NCBI GenBank assembly: GCA_036250225.1
Contig: JAPZLL010000031.1
Location: 310,001 to 374,000, forward strand
From: Cercophora sp. LCS_1
Taxonomy: Eukaryota > Ascomycota > Sordariomycetes > Sordariales > Lasiosphaeriaceae
Direction of reading: 5' to 3'
DNA length: 64,000 nt
The first letter of the stretch is position 1, and each line of letters starts with the position of its first letter. A program made the position numbers and the translations under genes. The notes beneath the pieces are model-generated. The model ran no database searches, was not told the origin of the DNA, and was given only the letters and a program-made list of their open reading frames with translations. Shown here piece by piece: positions 54,601-64,000 of this stretch.

Positions 54601-54700
54601 CATCAAGCGAGAGGCCCAGGGGGGCGGAGTTTCGAAAGTATCAGACCGCAGACCGACCACCATCTTTTTGTCAGACGACGACGAGGATGACGAGCTTTGA
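51614..54700 (+). CDS. SNF2-family DNA-dependent ATPase, ERCC6L2-like
   Basis: A single exon of 1028 aa. The acidic, basic N-terminus is followed by the SNF2 ATPase: GDDMGLGKT (Walker A), ICPGSLLQNW (Ia), VVADECHAIKD (Walker B, DECH instead of the usual DEAH/DEGH), LTGTAIQN (III), then VLVFSHSVRLL (IV), LISTKAGGVGLNI (V) and QAQDRAYRIGQTRDV (VI). A cysteine cluster (EPCMCGSKRKRGWCC) sits in the insertion between lobes. The block NERRYFKGVQADKTRKGEIFGLANLF matches the HEBO region of ERCC6L2, so I assign it there rather than to Rad26/CSB. ERCC6L2 acts in double-strand break and transcription-linked repair. The C-terminus has coiled-coil and ends in acidic repeats (FLSDDDEDDEL). Confidence 0.9.
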   Translation: MTTAVIEISDDDDAPAVSSSKTLGKRKPASDFEEKVAWTDDEDEETEELKRRAKSKRRATEKEKRQARGRPPGKSSGSSKPQAKPNKAIKTEDDFGEAVVPDYLRERRLKFNSDRKRLREAGLKLPPDYSDVYFSDDERRPAQLDQRPKFDAKSGVKPSRAHKKIELKHSAGVVPASIAQYLRDYQIEGAKFLHERFVYQTGCILGDDMGLGKTIQVIAFLTAAFGKSGDERDGKRMRKMRRVGAWYPKVLIICPGSLLQNWKNELERWGWWHVEIFHGAGREDVLRAAKAGRTEIMITTYVTYKKSHEAVNEVEWDCVVADECHAIKDRKSEVTQTMDQLNAMCRIGLTGTAIQNRYEELWTLLNWTNPGQFGSLAEWNDKITKPLKIGQSHDATLQQLSLARVTAKKLVQNLLPNFFLRRMKTLIAHQLPKKSDKVVFCPLTELQREAYESLLESPTLTILKTVSEPCMCGSKRKRGWCCFKNLPDGRPWIKVMFPSILTLQKIANHLTLLIPSSTDPTTKQKTELETLKECLPETWEDLYRNRDSMLTLANPEFCGKWKILRKLLRLWHENGDKVLVFSHSVRLLRILQHLFHNTSYNVSFLDGSLPYEDRQRVVDDFNADPNQFVFLISTKAGGVGLNITSANKVVIFDPHWNPAYDLQAQDRAYRIGQTRDVDVFRLVSAGTIEEIVYARQIYKQQQANIGYNASNERRYFKGVQADKTRKGEIFGLANLFSFHADQVVLREIVNKTNVAEAKVGVSLSEIDLAKAEEDEELRFIKQEDVDDDDGGMSQLAKLLTAENQEEVIKSSKTPKSDAIAAILAGAGVEYTHENSEVIGTSKVEAQLSKKAEEAGNRPLGLGDDSALFADDDEEEAQAEVEGREDWKAKMHYKFNPPQAVMKRQFCSMAKEFGFANATDFALVVENWTQEQRRNCLEAFYRAREVKFLENELAKLKAEVSEKGGGIGDPEMNKEVADVVREEPQEVEVKEEEEEAIIKREAQGGGVSKVSDRRPTTIFLSDDDEDDEL

Positions 54701-55764
54701 TTGTACAACAGTTACAATACTGCATCTGCAAGAAGCATGGCAACACAAGATACCCCGGCGTTTAGTAACGGCGTTAATGCTCAATCCACAATTATGAGCT
54801 GAACTGGACATGTGATGGTATGGAATTTCACGAATCCGGGGAAGGCTCGCCGGTCGGCAGCTGACATAAAGTTGGCCGAGGTCAAAATGGGGCCCCGCCA
54901 ATGACCGGAGGTGGGCATCGGGAGCCGCAAATGTGGGTGGGCTCTCCGCGCTTTGCCGCACGCGAACGTTTCCGACGTCAAGCCTATGACGCATTTTCAC
55001 ATGAGAGAACCCACGTCTCAGGTGTTTTCGATCTCGCACGACACCAGGCTCGGGGTGCCCAAAGCACAGGGCAGAGCCGGATGGCAGCTGGCTTTAAGGG
55101 TAATTGATGTGTTTGGGGCCGGATCGATGACAGAGGAATTGCGCACGCCAATGCTCAGGCGACGCTCAACTGCGGCTTCCCTGACGTTTTCCAAGACGCA
55201 GATCCCCAAGTTTGCAGTGGCCAGCCACGCGGGGGAGGGGTAGCACAGCGGCGCTCGGTAATTCGGCCAACGGGCGGACTATTGGCACTGTGCTGTCCAG
55301 GGGCTGGGCGACACAACGGCAGCTCTCGGCCCAAGGGATTTCGCAGCTGGCGACATCAAAGAAGGCCAGGACAAGCAATTCCCCACACAGTCCCCATGCC
55401 AGTCGAGTCCAGTTCCCCGAGGCCTCGCCCGAGAGTCAGTCGGCATGGGCACGGGGCGAACGGGTCGCCGGGGGCAGATAGCCGCTAGACCGATGTCTCC
55501 CGAGGAACGGAGGGTCCCTGGGTGTGCTCGACGCTGGCTGCTGCTAATCTGACTCATGTGCGCGCTGCCTTTTATACGGCGAGTCTCCTGTTTCTCCCTT
55601 ATTGCCGGCACTATTCGACATTGTTTCTTTCTGTTTGTTGGCATTGTACTCTCCCCTCTCCGCATTCGTCCCTCTCTCCCTTACATCGAGGCGCAACTGC
55701 TAAGCCCGAACCCCGCGGCACGCTACAAACTCTAATCCTCGCATCCACTGCCACCGCCGCCACC
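54701..55764. other. Isocitrate lyase promoter region
   Basis: 1.06 kb without a recognised gene. It holds GCGGGG at 55229-55234, which fits the CreA consensus SYGGRG; carbon-catabolite control would be expected for isocitrate lyase, but one short site is weak evidence. The last 200 bases are a C/T-rich leader. Confidence 0.5.
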
Positions 55765-57471
55765 ATGGCTGCCAACAACATGCTTAATCCCGCCGTGGAC
55801 CCCAGCCGGGAGGAGGAGCTCTTCCAGAAGGAGGTGGCCGAGGTCAAGAAGTGGTGGAGCGACTCGCGATGGCGGTACACAAAGCGGCCCTTCACGGCCG
55901 AGCAGATCGTGTCCAAGCGCGGCAACCTCAAGATCGAGTACGCCAGCAATGCCCAGTCCAAGAAGCTGTGGCAGATCCTTGAGGACCGCTTCCAGAAGAA
56001 GGATGCCAGCTACACGTACGGGTGTCTGGAGCCCACCATGGTGACCCAGATGGCCAAGTACCTCGACACCGTCTACGTCTCGGGCTGGCAATCGTCGTCA
56101 ACGGCGTCGGCCTCAGATGAGCCGGGTCCCGATCTCGCTGACTACCCCTACACCACGGTTCCTAACAAGGTGTCCCACTTGTTCATGGCTCAGCTCTTCC
56201 ACGACCGCAAGCAGCGCCAGGAGCGTCTGTCTACGCCGGTTTCGCAGCGCTCCAAGCTCGCCAACGTCGACTACCTGCGGCCCATTATTGCCGATGCCGA
56301 CACTGGCCACGGCGGTCTGACGGCCGTCATGAAGCTCACCAAGCTGTTCATCGAGAAGGGCGCGGCCGGCATCCACATTGAGGACCAGGCGCCGGGCACC
56401 AAGAAGTGTGGCCACATGGCCGGCAAGGTGCTGGTGCCCATCAGTGAGCACATCAACCGCCTGATTGCCATCCGCGCCCAGGCCGATATCATGGGCTCGG
56501 ACCTGCTCGCCATTGCGCGTACTGACGCCGAGGCGGCCACGCTCATCACCACGACCATCGACCCGCGCGACCACGCTTTCATCATGGGCGCCACCAACCC
56601 CAACCTCCAGCCTCTCAACGATCTGATGATGGCTGCCGAGCGTGCCGGCAAGTTTGGCGACGAGCTCCAGGCCATCGAGGACAGCTGGATGGCCCAGGCC
56701 GGGCTCAAGCGCTTCGACGAGGCCGTCCTCGACACCATCGCCGCCGGCTCGTACCCGGATCCCAAGGGCCTCGCCGCCCAGTACCGTGCCCAGGTCAAGG
56801 GCAAGCAACTTTCCAACAGCGAGACGCGCGCCATTGCCCGCGGTATTCTTGGTGTCGACATCCACTTTGACTGGGACGCGCCGCGCACGCGCGAGGGCTA
56901 CTACCGCCTCAAGGGCGGCTGCGACTGCTCGGTCAACCGCGCCATTGCTTATGCCCCCTACTGCGACGCCATCTGGATGGAGAGCAAGCTGCCCGACTAC
57001 AAGCAGGCCGAGGAGTTTGCCAAGGGCGTCCACGCCGTGTGGCCCGAGCAAAAGTGAGTTATTCCACCCAGGACCCTCTCTTCGATAACAAGTATACCAA
57101 CTGACCGCCACAGGCTCGCCTACAACCTCTCGCCCTCATTCAACTGGAAGACGGCCATGCCCCGCGCGGAGCAGGAGACGTACATCCGCCGCCTGGCCAA
57201 GCTCGGCTACTGCTGGCAGTTCATCACACTCGCCGGTCTGCACACGACGGCGCTCATCAGCGACCGCTTTGCGCGCGCCTACAGCCAGCAGGGCATGCGT
57301 GCCTACGGCGAGCTGGTGCAGGAGCCCGAGATGGAGCTCGGCGTCGACGTGGTCAAGCACCAGAAATGGAGCGGTGCCAACTATGTCGACGAGCTGCAAA
57401 AGATGGTGACGGGCGGTGTCAGCTCAACGTCGGCAATGGGTAAGGGTGTGACCGAGGACCAGTTCCACTAA
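55765..57471 (+). CDS. ICL1: Isocitrate lyase (glyoxylate cycle)
   Basis: Exons 55765-57053 and 57114-57471, in phase, 548 aa. Isocitrate lyase splits isocitrate into glyoxylate and succinate, letting the fungus grow on acetate and fatty acids. KKCGHMAGKVLVP is the ICL signature with the catalytic cysteine. PIIADADTGHGG carries metal-binding aspartate, and GAAGIHIEDQAPG, LLAIARTDAEAA and KLGYCWQFITLAG follow. The full eukaryotic insert domain (about residues 275-370) is present. The order and length fit ICL1/AcuD/acu-3 rather than the mitochondrial methylisocitrate lyase, since no transit peptide exists. It ends DQFH with no PTS1. The ATG at 55765 in CACCATGGC is preferred; the upstream frame to 55522 is open, but its sequence looks like leader. 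Confidence 0.95.
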
Positions 57472-57827
57472 AGTAATGAGGGGGGCGTTGCGTTTCTTGT
57501 AGGAAAGAGAGATGAGACGAGAGACAAAAGACGGCCTTGTTTTAGACTATTGATATCATTTTGTATTCTAGGCCTTTTTTTTTGGTTTTGCGGTTTGGAG
57601 CTCCTTTTGGATAAGGACCGATGGCGGTATGGATATACCGACCTTTTCTCTCTTTTTTCTCTCTCCCTCTGAGTTAGAACGAAACGGCATTTTGCATCGC
57701 ATGGCCTGCCATCAATGAATTGAAAAGCATACAAATCATCACTGATATATGCGTGAATGTGTAAAGTGAAGTAAGTGGGTATCAATCTTTTTTATCTATC
57801 CAAATATCCATGCTAGAAAAAAAAGAG
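57472..57827. other. Intergenic between convergent genes
   Basis: 3' flanks of isocitrate lyase and the MFS gene; T-rich. No gene seen. Confidence 0.6.
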
Positions 57828-59534
57828 TTATGCCTTTTCAACATCGTGTTTTACAGCAAACCGACTGGCCCCCCTCAACTTGGCCCCCCAAAACCAAATG
57901 ATCCAAGGCGCCGGAATCCCCAACACAACCGCCAACAAGCCCAGCACGCTTCCTCCCCATCCATACCCCAACGTCCCAAACAGCGCCGGCACAAACAGCG
58001 GAAACACGCAAGCCAACAACGACCGTAGGAAACAACACGCCGCCGACGCGCTCGCCGAATGCAGTTTATACGAATCGGAAATATACGCACTCGTGCACTG
58101 GTACGTAATAATGCTGCTCCCCGCAAACAACGCAGCCCCCAGATTCGGAACGATGAAATGCAGTTTCGCCTGCGCGGACCAGGCGTACAAGAAGATGCCA
58201 CAGGGCGTGAGAATGGACGAGGGGACCATAAGCGGGACGCGGAACTCGGGAACGCCGTTATCGTTTTCCTTCTCCGTCGACACGTTGTATCGTCGTTTGC
58301 AGTAGGCGTACATCCGATCTGTCGATGGGGCGCAGATGTTCACGCCTATGAGCGAGCCAACGGCCAACGACAGGTAGTTGAGGGTTGCGTCGCCGCGGGG
58401 CATGCCGTACCGGCCCTCCCAGAGGCCGGGGAAAGATGAGATCAAGAGCCAGAGCATGCCGAAGTTGAAGGCCTGGTAGAGGGCGAGGAGCTGGACGATG
58501 GGCTGGGTGGCGAGCATGACCCATGGTCTGGAGAGTGCGATACGCAAGAGTTTGGTGAGGGTGCGGTCGGGGTGTTTCTGCTCGGTTTCGGTCTTGAGGT
58601 TTGGGTTGTCGGTGCGCTGGCGAAGTTGGCGCGCTTTGAGCTGGAGCAGGCGCGGGGCGTATGTTTCTTGAAGGAAGAAAAAGGCGATGAATTGTACGAC
58701 CAGGTTGAGGATCACGACCGACCAGAAACACCACCGCCACGTTGTGTATTGTGAGATGTAACCGCCTGCGATGGGGCCTATGGCCGGGCCGAGGACGGGC
58801 GCCAGCTGGTAGATGGCGATGCCCTTGCCGCGCTCTTCGGGCCGCCAGCAGTCGGTCAGCACGCCGCTGCCCATGCCGACCGAAGCGGAACCACCCAGGC
58901 CAGCGAGGAAGCGGAAGGCGATGATTTGGGTTTGGGAGGTGGCGAAGCCGCAGAGTGTTGTGAAGAGGATGAAGACGGTGTTGCCCAGGCGGATGACGGG
59001 CATGCGGCCAAACACTTCGGAGCAGGGGGAGAGCACAAAAGGGCCGAGGGCGTAGGCAAGAAGGAAGATGGAGAGCACGAGCTGGAGCTCAGCAGGTTGG
59101 GTGATGGATAGCTCTTCGCCGATGGAGGGGAGGGCTGGTGCTGTGATGGAGGAGCAGAGCGGGGAGAGGAAGGCAAATGTCGAGATGATGAGCGACGTCT
59201 GTTGTGGTTAGCCATCACGCATGCTCTCAGGCGGCATGGGGGAGAGACATACGGCCCATTTTTGCCGCTTGCTCCAGTTCTTTGGGTTTGCTGGGTCATC
59301 TGGCCCGTCCCATGTCACGGTGATGGTGTCGTCGACATTGTTCTCGTTCTCAACCACGGTCACGGCCGACACAAACGACGGACTGTACTCGGACCGTGTG
59401 GGCGAGAGACCGTCGGGGACAAACAAGCTGTCTGCCTTCTTCTCATACGTGATTGTTTGCTCAGTGAGTGTTTGCGTCGAGTCGTTTGTCGGTGGTCCAG
59501 CACCGGGCAACACAGGACTCGGTGAGGCCGCCAT
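57828..59534 (-). CDS. MFS transporter, DHA1 multidrug-type
   Basis: Exons 59253-59534 and 57828-59198 on the minus strand, in phase, 550 aa. A cytosolic N-terminus of about 95 residues precedes NPKNWSKRQKWA, the usual lead-in of fungal DHA1 transporters. Twelve hydrophobic segments follow. Signatures are SITQPAELQLVLSIFLLAYALGPFVLSPCSEVFGR (motif A region, in pieces LAYALGPFVLSP and EVFGRMPV), the RFLAGLGGSASVGMGSG segment, LAPVLGPAIGPIAGGYIS (motif C) and TTWRWCFW. The C-terminal half has the usual PEFRVPLMVPSSILTPCGIF. Substrates of this group are drugs, polyamines or small metabolites; no cluster partner nearby suggests a specific one. The intron sits just before the first membrane segment. 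Confidence 0.9.
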
Positions 59535-61233
59535 GGGGAGAGAGGGGGAACGATGGCGCTTGACGGCGGGAAATAACGTCGAGAAATAAAGGGTTCTGTA
59601 GTGCTATGAATCGGCAGCCGGGTCGTCCTGACTCGGGCGCAAAACGAGGGAGGGGACGATGGCCAAGTATCTTCTCTACCGGCTATGGAATGAATGGCAT
59701 GCCGGGTGATCGGGCAAGACGACGGGGAGCGTGGTTCAACAGGAATCAGACGAGCGCAACAAGAGGCAAACAACATGGTCCCCCGCGTGGATAGGGTAGA
59801 AGCCGGTCTTTTGAAGCGTCCCGGACACGAGGACGAGATGCCTTCGGCCAGGGTAAACAAACCCCTGACTCTAACGTGGCCGTGGCTGGCGTCTGGATGC
59901 CGCCGTCCGGGGCGCTGGGTGGAGCAATAAACATGGCTTCATGCATCATGGAGACCTGTCGAGCTTCTAGACTCCGTGTCCGTTCCTCGTCCAGTGTGCG
60001 CAGGCAATCGAGCACGCGGTCAGCTGCCCTTTTCAGAAGACCTAACGTTGAACCGGGCGGGTATCGAACGCACCCGCGAACCGCTAAAATCTGATCTCCC
60101 GGGAAGGGCTTCAGCCACCCATTTCCGCCGATCCACCGGCTTTGATTGGGTTCCAACGCTCCCAGCACACGGCGCACAGCAGCAACATGTCTCGCCGCTG
60201 TGCTCGCCCAAGAAACACCACCACTAGCCAGGCCATATCGCCGTCGCACACAGGCCGTGGCACACTGCCGTGACCGGATCCAGCATGAAACCGCCCCCGG
60301 GACCGAGCAGCGCAACGCAGCAGTGCAGCAGCAGCACTCGATGCTGTCCTGTGCAAGCAGTCGTGCCAGGAGGGGGGTCAATAACGTGACAAACCAGAAT
60401 TCCCAATCCGTCGTAGCCCCATAAGGCGCTGAAAAAAGGCTTGACTGAAGGCGCCAAATCGATCGAAAATCCCTAGTGGCGTTCGGGCAAGCGAGTCTTC
60501 CCCTGTCAAGGCCTGTCAAGGCCTGTCAAGGCCAATCGGGGATGCTTCCTCGCCGTTTTGCCGAGCGCCACCGCACCAGGTTGTCGGGTCTGCGACGGGG
60601 TGCTGCATCGCGAGTCCAAAAACGGAAAGCCCTAAAAGCTGTCAAAGCGGGGGATATGAACAGCATAGAATTGTGAAATTGACTTGTCTCCTTGTGGCGG
60701 TGAATACGGTGAAGATGAGGGCTGAGCCCCGGGGTCCTGTCACGCGTGACGCCAGTTCAGGGAGTCTCAGTCGACATATTTGGGAAGGTGGTCTGCAGTC
60801 GAGACATGGTTGGGTCTTTGTGGCGGCACTTTGTGCCTAATGAATACCTGGTAAATCGACAAGTTTTTCCTCTCGCTGAGGATGGAAAATGTGATGTGAT
60901 GGGTCCAGTCATGCCTTTTCATCAGATCAGTGACCCTTTTTTTTTTTTCAAAACGCCACGTTGCTGTCAAAGTATATCGTCGAAACACACAGAAACCGGA
61001 AGGCGCGTGTCGGTGCTCAATTTGAAAATCCCAACGGCTGAGTCGTTGACGAAAGCCGTTTCTAGGTTTGAACATCCCGAAGCCCGCGGTACGCGGTATG
61101 ACCGAGACGAAAACACTTGTTCTCTTTCTCCATCTCGTCGTAGCGTCCAATTTCGGAGAAGCGATCCATTGACCAACCATCTCTATTCAAAACGTCAAAA
61201 ACATTGAAACCCGTTCTCAGCTGGCTCCGCCGC
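59535..61233. other. Divergent promoter region, MFS and F-box genes
   Basis: 1.7 kb without a recognised gene. A 257-codon minus-strand frame (59746-60519) starts with TTG, runs through promoter sequence and resembles nothing. A short tandem repeat lies at 60502 and a T11 run near 60940. Confidence 0.5.
60502..60531. repeat. Three tandem copies of CCTGTCAAGG
   Basis: Three perfect 10-bp units back to back in the region upstream of the F-box gene. Each unit carries CTGTCA, resembling a homeodomain (TGTCA) core; a clustered binding site is possible but unproven. Confidence 0.7.
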
Positions 61234-61770
61234 ATGTGGAGAAAGGCCGACAAGTCGAGACCGAGGAGGAAAGAGGACCCGCCAGCGAATGTCCCTTCCA
61301 AATCTGAGCCCGCGCCAGCCAAACAAGCTCGTCGAGATGTGATAATCAACACGAGGCCACAAAACGCCAGGGAGCTGCGCAATGCGACGTCCAGTCCGCT
61401 CTGCAAGCTACCCGACGAACTCCTCATCCAAATCATGGAGCACCTCGAACCACTCGATATCTACCGTCTTCGACAGACCAACTACACCTTCCTCCGCATC
61501 TTTGCCTATCTGACCTTCAAGGAGCACCACGGGACGCCGGGTGACAGTCGGAGGCACCGCAATCCGTGGCCTACCCCCGGCCACCTGTTCTGGAAAGCGG
61601 TCCTCCAAAAGCTGTGGCGTCAGCATCTGAACGGGGAGGATCGTGATCATAAGCTGCATATGTGCCTTACATGTACGGCGATAAGAGAACGGCGGTATTC
61701 CATGCCTGTGATAGAAAGACCTGAATCGTATCGGGGTTCTGAGCAGGGTCAGACAGTCACTTCCGGCTAG
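61234..61770 (+). CDS. F-box domain protein
   Basis: 178 aa, single exon. A basic N-terminus (MWRKADKSRPRRKED) precedes the F-box, LCKLPDELLIQIMEHLEPLDIYRLRQTNYTFLRIF, recognised as LPDELLIQIMEHL followed by DIYRLRQTNYTFLRI. The F-box binds Skp1 and links a target to the SCF ubiquitin ligase. Downstream is a short region with LFWKAVLQKLWRQHL and CLTCT, without WD40 or LRR repeats, so the target-binding part is unknown. Many filamentous-fungus F-box proteins are longer here; a 3' intron that extends the frame, or a truncation, is possible. The ATG chosen is the first in the frame; the frame opens at 61204 with TTG. Confidence 0.75.
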   Translation: MWRKADKSRPRRKEDPPANVPSKSEPAPAKQARRDVIINTRPQNARELRNATSSPLCKLPDELLIQIMEHLEPLDIYRLRQTNYTFLRIFAYLTFKEHHGTPGDSRRHRNPWPTPGHLFWKAVLQKLWRQHLNGEDRDHKLHMCLTCTAIRERRYSMPVIERPESYRGSEQGQTVTSG

Positions 61771-62008
61771 GGCATTCAATATGTTGTGACTTCTATCATC
61801 TCTGTTCCTTGACGGGTCGCGTGCCTTCCCATCCACCTAGCAGTGGGGTAATATATGCCATCTTTGTCAAATAAGCGTTTTCGAGCTTCCTTCCAATTCC
61901 CAATCGATTTGATCTCTATTTTGTGCATCACTGCTGGTGGATAGCGTCCTCACTCCCCAACCTTGGCAACCGCCATGAACTGCCCCAACCGCATCCAAAC
62001 CACACCAC

Positions 62009-62379
62009 CTAAGAAGAACCACAAGGCGGCGGAAAGAGCTCTTCAATAACAGCATTGATCTGCGCCGTGTGACACCCAGGACACCGACAATACTTGTCTC
62101 ACACCATCAGCCCAGCCCTCAAAATCAAAACAATCAAACAAACGAGCACCGTACCTTTGCAGCCCCCGACAGCGGACTCGCAGTCCCCTCGTGCTCAACA
62201 CACTTGATGAGCGCCTCCTTGGTGAGCCGCGCCTTGTTATCCACCACCTGCGCAATACACTGCGACGAGTTCATGATGTCATGACAAGCCAGGTCCTTGG
62301 CAGAACACTTCTCGGCTGCTTGGGCATTGACGCCGACGAGGGCGAGACATAGAGCCAGTAACCGAATGGCGAACAGCAT
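62009..62379 (-). CDS. Small cysteine-rich secreted protein (102 aa)
   Basis: Exons 62155-62379 and 62009-62092 on the minus strand join in phase (GTACGG donor, CAAG acceptor). A signal peptide is clear (MLFAIRLLALCLALVGVNA, then Q). The mature protein is about 83 residues with eight cysteines: four in exon 1 (EKCSAKDLACHD, SSQC, KCVEH) and four in exon 2 (YCRCPGCHT, PPCGSS). No family is recognised; it is not a hydrophobin, whose spacing differs, nor a CFEM domain by spacing. Size, signal and cysteine content are those of effector-like or antimicrobial-like proteins. The frame after exon 1 reads out at once without splicing, so the second exon and its cysteines are easily missed. The acceptor is AAG, somewhat weaker than CAG. 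Confidence 0.65.
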
Positions 62380-62907
62380 CTTTTCAAGTATCACAAAGAA
62401 TCAAACACACCAAAAAACCAACAAATATGTCGTTGCATGTTTGACAGATCACGGTAGATATATATCACCCGGACCTCCCCGCTGTCAAACGCCTTTCCTG
62501 GTAAATAGCCGTTTACCATTCATCACATACGGACCCGGGCCATGATCATGCAGCGCGGCAACATCGGCAATAAAAGTGAGCAAACAATCATCCCCCCCCC
62601 CCGCCCCTTTACACACCCCAACCCGCGACCAATTTAAACCATCATCACTGCCCAGATGCCGGTAATATTCAACCCCGTCCTATCAGACACGACACACAAC
62701 ACGGCACTTTTTGGGAGATGTTCTAGCGGCTAATCTAGAACAGGTGTATTATACTAGTATGTGTATTACCGGGTTGAATGAGATGGGGATGAACAATGTC
62801 TTTCCGACATACTCCAAATCTTCCTTGCTTCTTTTCTTGTGATCCCGAACTGAATCTGTCGGAAATCTGTCATACACGCATCACGGGATCATCGGAGTGA
62901 GACAACG
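62380..62907. other. Divergent promoter of two secreted-protein genes
   Basis: 528 bases between the cysteine-rich protein and the DUF1996 protein, on opposite strands. C10 run at about 62592. No gene seen. The shared spacing may allow co-regulation of two extracellular proteins. Confidence 0.5.
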
Positions 62908-64000
62908 ATGAGGTGGACACGGCTCTTCGTGCTTGCGTCGCTCGCGGCACAAGCAACTGCGGTTGTTCGGTTCCATTGCTCGCAGCTTACCGTCGAGAGA
63001 TTGGATCCCCTGGTCAACCCGGGACAGATCCCGAGCAGTCATGTGCATCAGATTGTTGGTGGTGTTTGTTACTCCTATTCCCGCCTCTTTTCGTGGGATG
63101 CTGATGGAGACAGAACGCCTTCAACGCAACCATGGACCCGGCGAGGGATCTCCCCAACGAATCGACGTGCACAACCTGCCAGTTCAGCGAGGATTTCTCC
63201 AACTACTGGACAGCGATTCTGTATTTCCGTGCGCAGAACGGGAGCTACAAGCGGGTGCCGCAGCTGGGGAACAACCAGTTTGAGAAAGCAACGGGGGGAC
63301 TTACCATTTACTACATGCAGGATGCGATTTACGACCAGCAGCAAAAGTCCAAAGTCGATGCTTTCAAGCCTGTAGGCCACCCCCGGATCTCTTCATGGGG
63401 TACGCAAATGACTGACAGTGTCAGGGCTTCCGAATGTTCGTAGGCGACATCAACGCCCGCAGCATTGAAGAAGCAGCCCGCTTCCGGCAACTCACCTACG
63501 TCTGCATGGACACCTGGACCGACCGGGCGCCTGAGACCATGTCCGTCCCCCCTTTTTGTCTCTCCCCTTGACTAACAGAAACAGGGCCTTCCCAACCCGT
63601 CCCTGTCCCGAAGGCATTATGACTTCCGTCCGCTTCCCAACGTGCTGGGACGGCAAAAACCTCGACTCACCAGACCACACATCACACATGAGCTATCCCG
63701 CGAGCGGCACGTTCGAAAGCGGCGGTCCATGCCCGTCAACCCACCCGGTGCGCGTCTCGCAGGTCATGTTCGAGGTGGTGTGGGACACCAAGCCCTTTAA
63801 TAAACTGGAGTGGCCGGCCGACGGGAGCAGTCCGTTTGTGTGGTCGTTTGGGGACGCGACGGGGTATGCGACGCACGGCGATTACGTGTTTGGCTGGAAG
63901 GGCGATGCGTTGCAGCGCATCTTGGATACGCCGTGCTGGTTTAATACGAATTGTGTGAGCGAGAGTAAGAGTAAGGTGCAGTCGATTGAGGAGATGAACA
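62908..64000 (+). CDS. DUF1996 secreted protein, 3' end beyond window
   Basis: Exons 62908-63063, 63114-63371, 63425-63540 and 63585 to the window end, all in phase. A signal peptide opens the protein (MRWTRLFVLASLAAQATA). The DUF1996 domain follows: VRFHCSQLTVERLDPLVNPG, then HVHQIVGGNAFNATM, CTTCQFSEDFSNYWTA, and GFRMFVGD. Exon 4 has PCPEGIMTSVRFPTCWDGKNLDS, SHMSYPASG, WSFGDATGYATHGDYVFGW. Conserved His and Cys suggest a folded, disulfide-rich extracellular protein. Function is unknown; some members carry a C-terminal WSC or cellulose-binding domain, which would lie beyond the window. Intron 1 uses a weaker GTTTGT donor, needed to keep G-G-N-A in phase. Confidence 0.9.

Noticed and set aside
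60055..60105. GTTCGATAC box on the minus strand, like a Pol III B box
   Set aside because: Short, degenerate and without a tRNA around it; expected by chance.
59746..60519. 257-codon minus-strand open frame between MFS and F-box genes
   Set aside because: First codon is TTG, composition is not protein-like (CCCC runs), and no domain is seen; most likely a chance frame in GC-rich DNA.
1..64000. Possible secondary-metabolite or defence-like cluster
   Set aside because: A methyltransferase, GST, MFS transporter and acyl-CoA enzymes occur, but they are scattered among housekeeping genes with no backbone synthase and no co-oriented grouping.

Overview
This 64 kb window is nuclear DNA from a filamentous ascomycete, probably a Sordariomycete. 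The evidence is short introns of about 45-90 nt with GTAAGT/GTATGT-type donors and CTAAC/CTGAC-like branch sites, GC-rich third codon positions, and families typical of Pezizomycotina (DUF4048, DUF1996 and But2-like secreted proteins, an AidB-like acyl-CoA dehydrogenase, a multi-exon cytosolic tryptophanyl-tRNA synthetase). I cannot name the species. Most of the window is ordinary, well-kept euchromatin with genes about every 2 kb on both strands. There is no secondary-metabolite cluster, no intact transposon and no CRISPR.

Layout. 1-2.8 kb: a decayed NDR-type kinase and a degenerate 37-bp tandem repeat. 2.8-8.6 kb: GID7/WDR26 and VPS1. 10.4-16 kb: a tiny proline-rich gene, an AMACR-like CoA transferase, GRX5 and a gamma-glutamyltransferase-family gene. 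16-23 kb: a BRCT checkpoint protein (Crb2/Rad9-like) divergent from a DUF4048 gene. 24-31 kb: a secreted But2-like protein, a SAM methyltransferase, tRNA-Leu(CAA), a GST and WRS1. 31-37 kb: a gene-poor stretch, an unknown two-exon gene, 5-hydroxyisourate hydrolase and GET3. 38-48 kb: MPE1, a PRELI protein, a serine carboxypeptidase, mitochondrial release factor MRF1 and SSS1. 48-64 kb: tRNA-Arg(CCG), acyl-CoA dehydrogenase, an ERCC6L2-like SNF2 ATPase, isocitrate lyase, an MFS transporter, an F-box protein, a cysteine-rich secreted protein and a DUF1996 protein cut by the window end.

The genes do not form one pathway. Loose functional groupings are ER protein biogenesis (GET3, SSS1), mitochondria (GRX5, MRF1, PRELI protein), carbon and lipid catabolism (AMACR-like, acyl-CoA dehydrogenase, isocitrate lyase) and genome maintenance (Crb2-like, ERCC6L2-like).

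The most striking observation is in WRS1. The reading frame and the conserved D-P-Y-F-R block can only be joined by assuming a 2-nucleotide micro-exon (AT, 29892-29893) flanked by two normal-looking introns. Other points of interest are a GID7 frame that is open for 116 codons without any AUG, telomere-repeat-like TTAGGG motifs upstream of three unrelated genes, and two small genes that simple ORF finding misses. All gene models were spliced by eye. Exon joins were accepted only when phase, splice sites and family sequence agreed; where they do not, this is stated.
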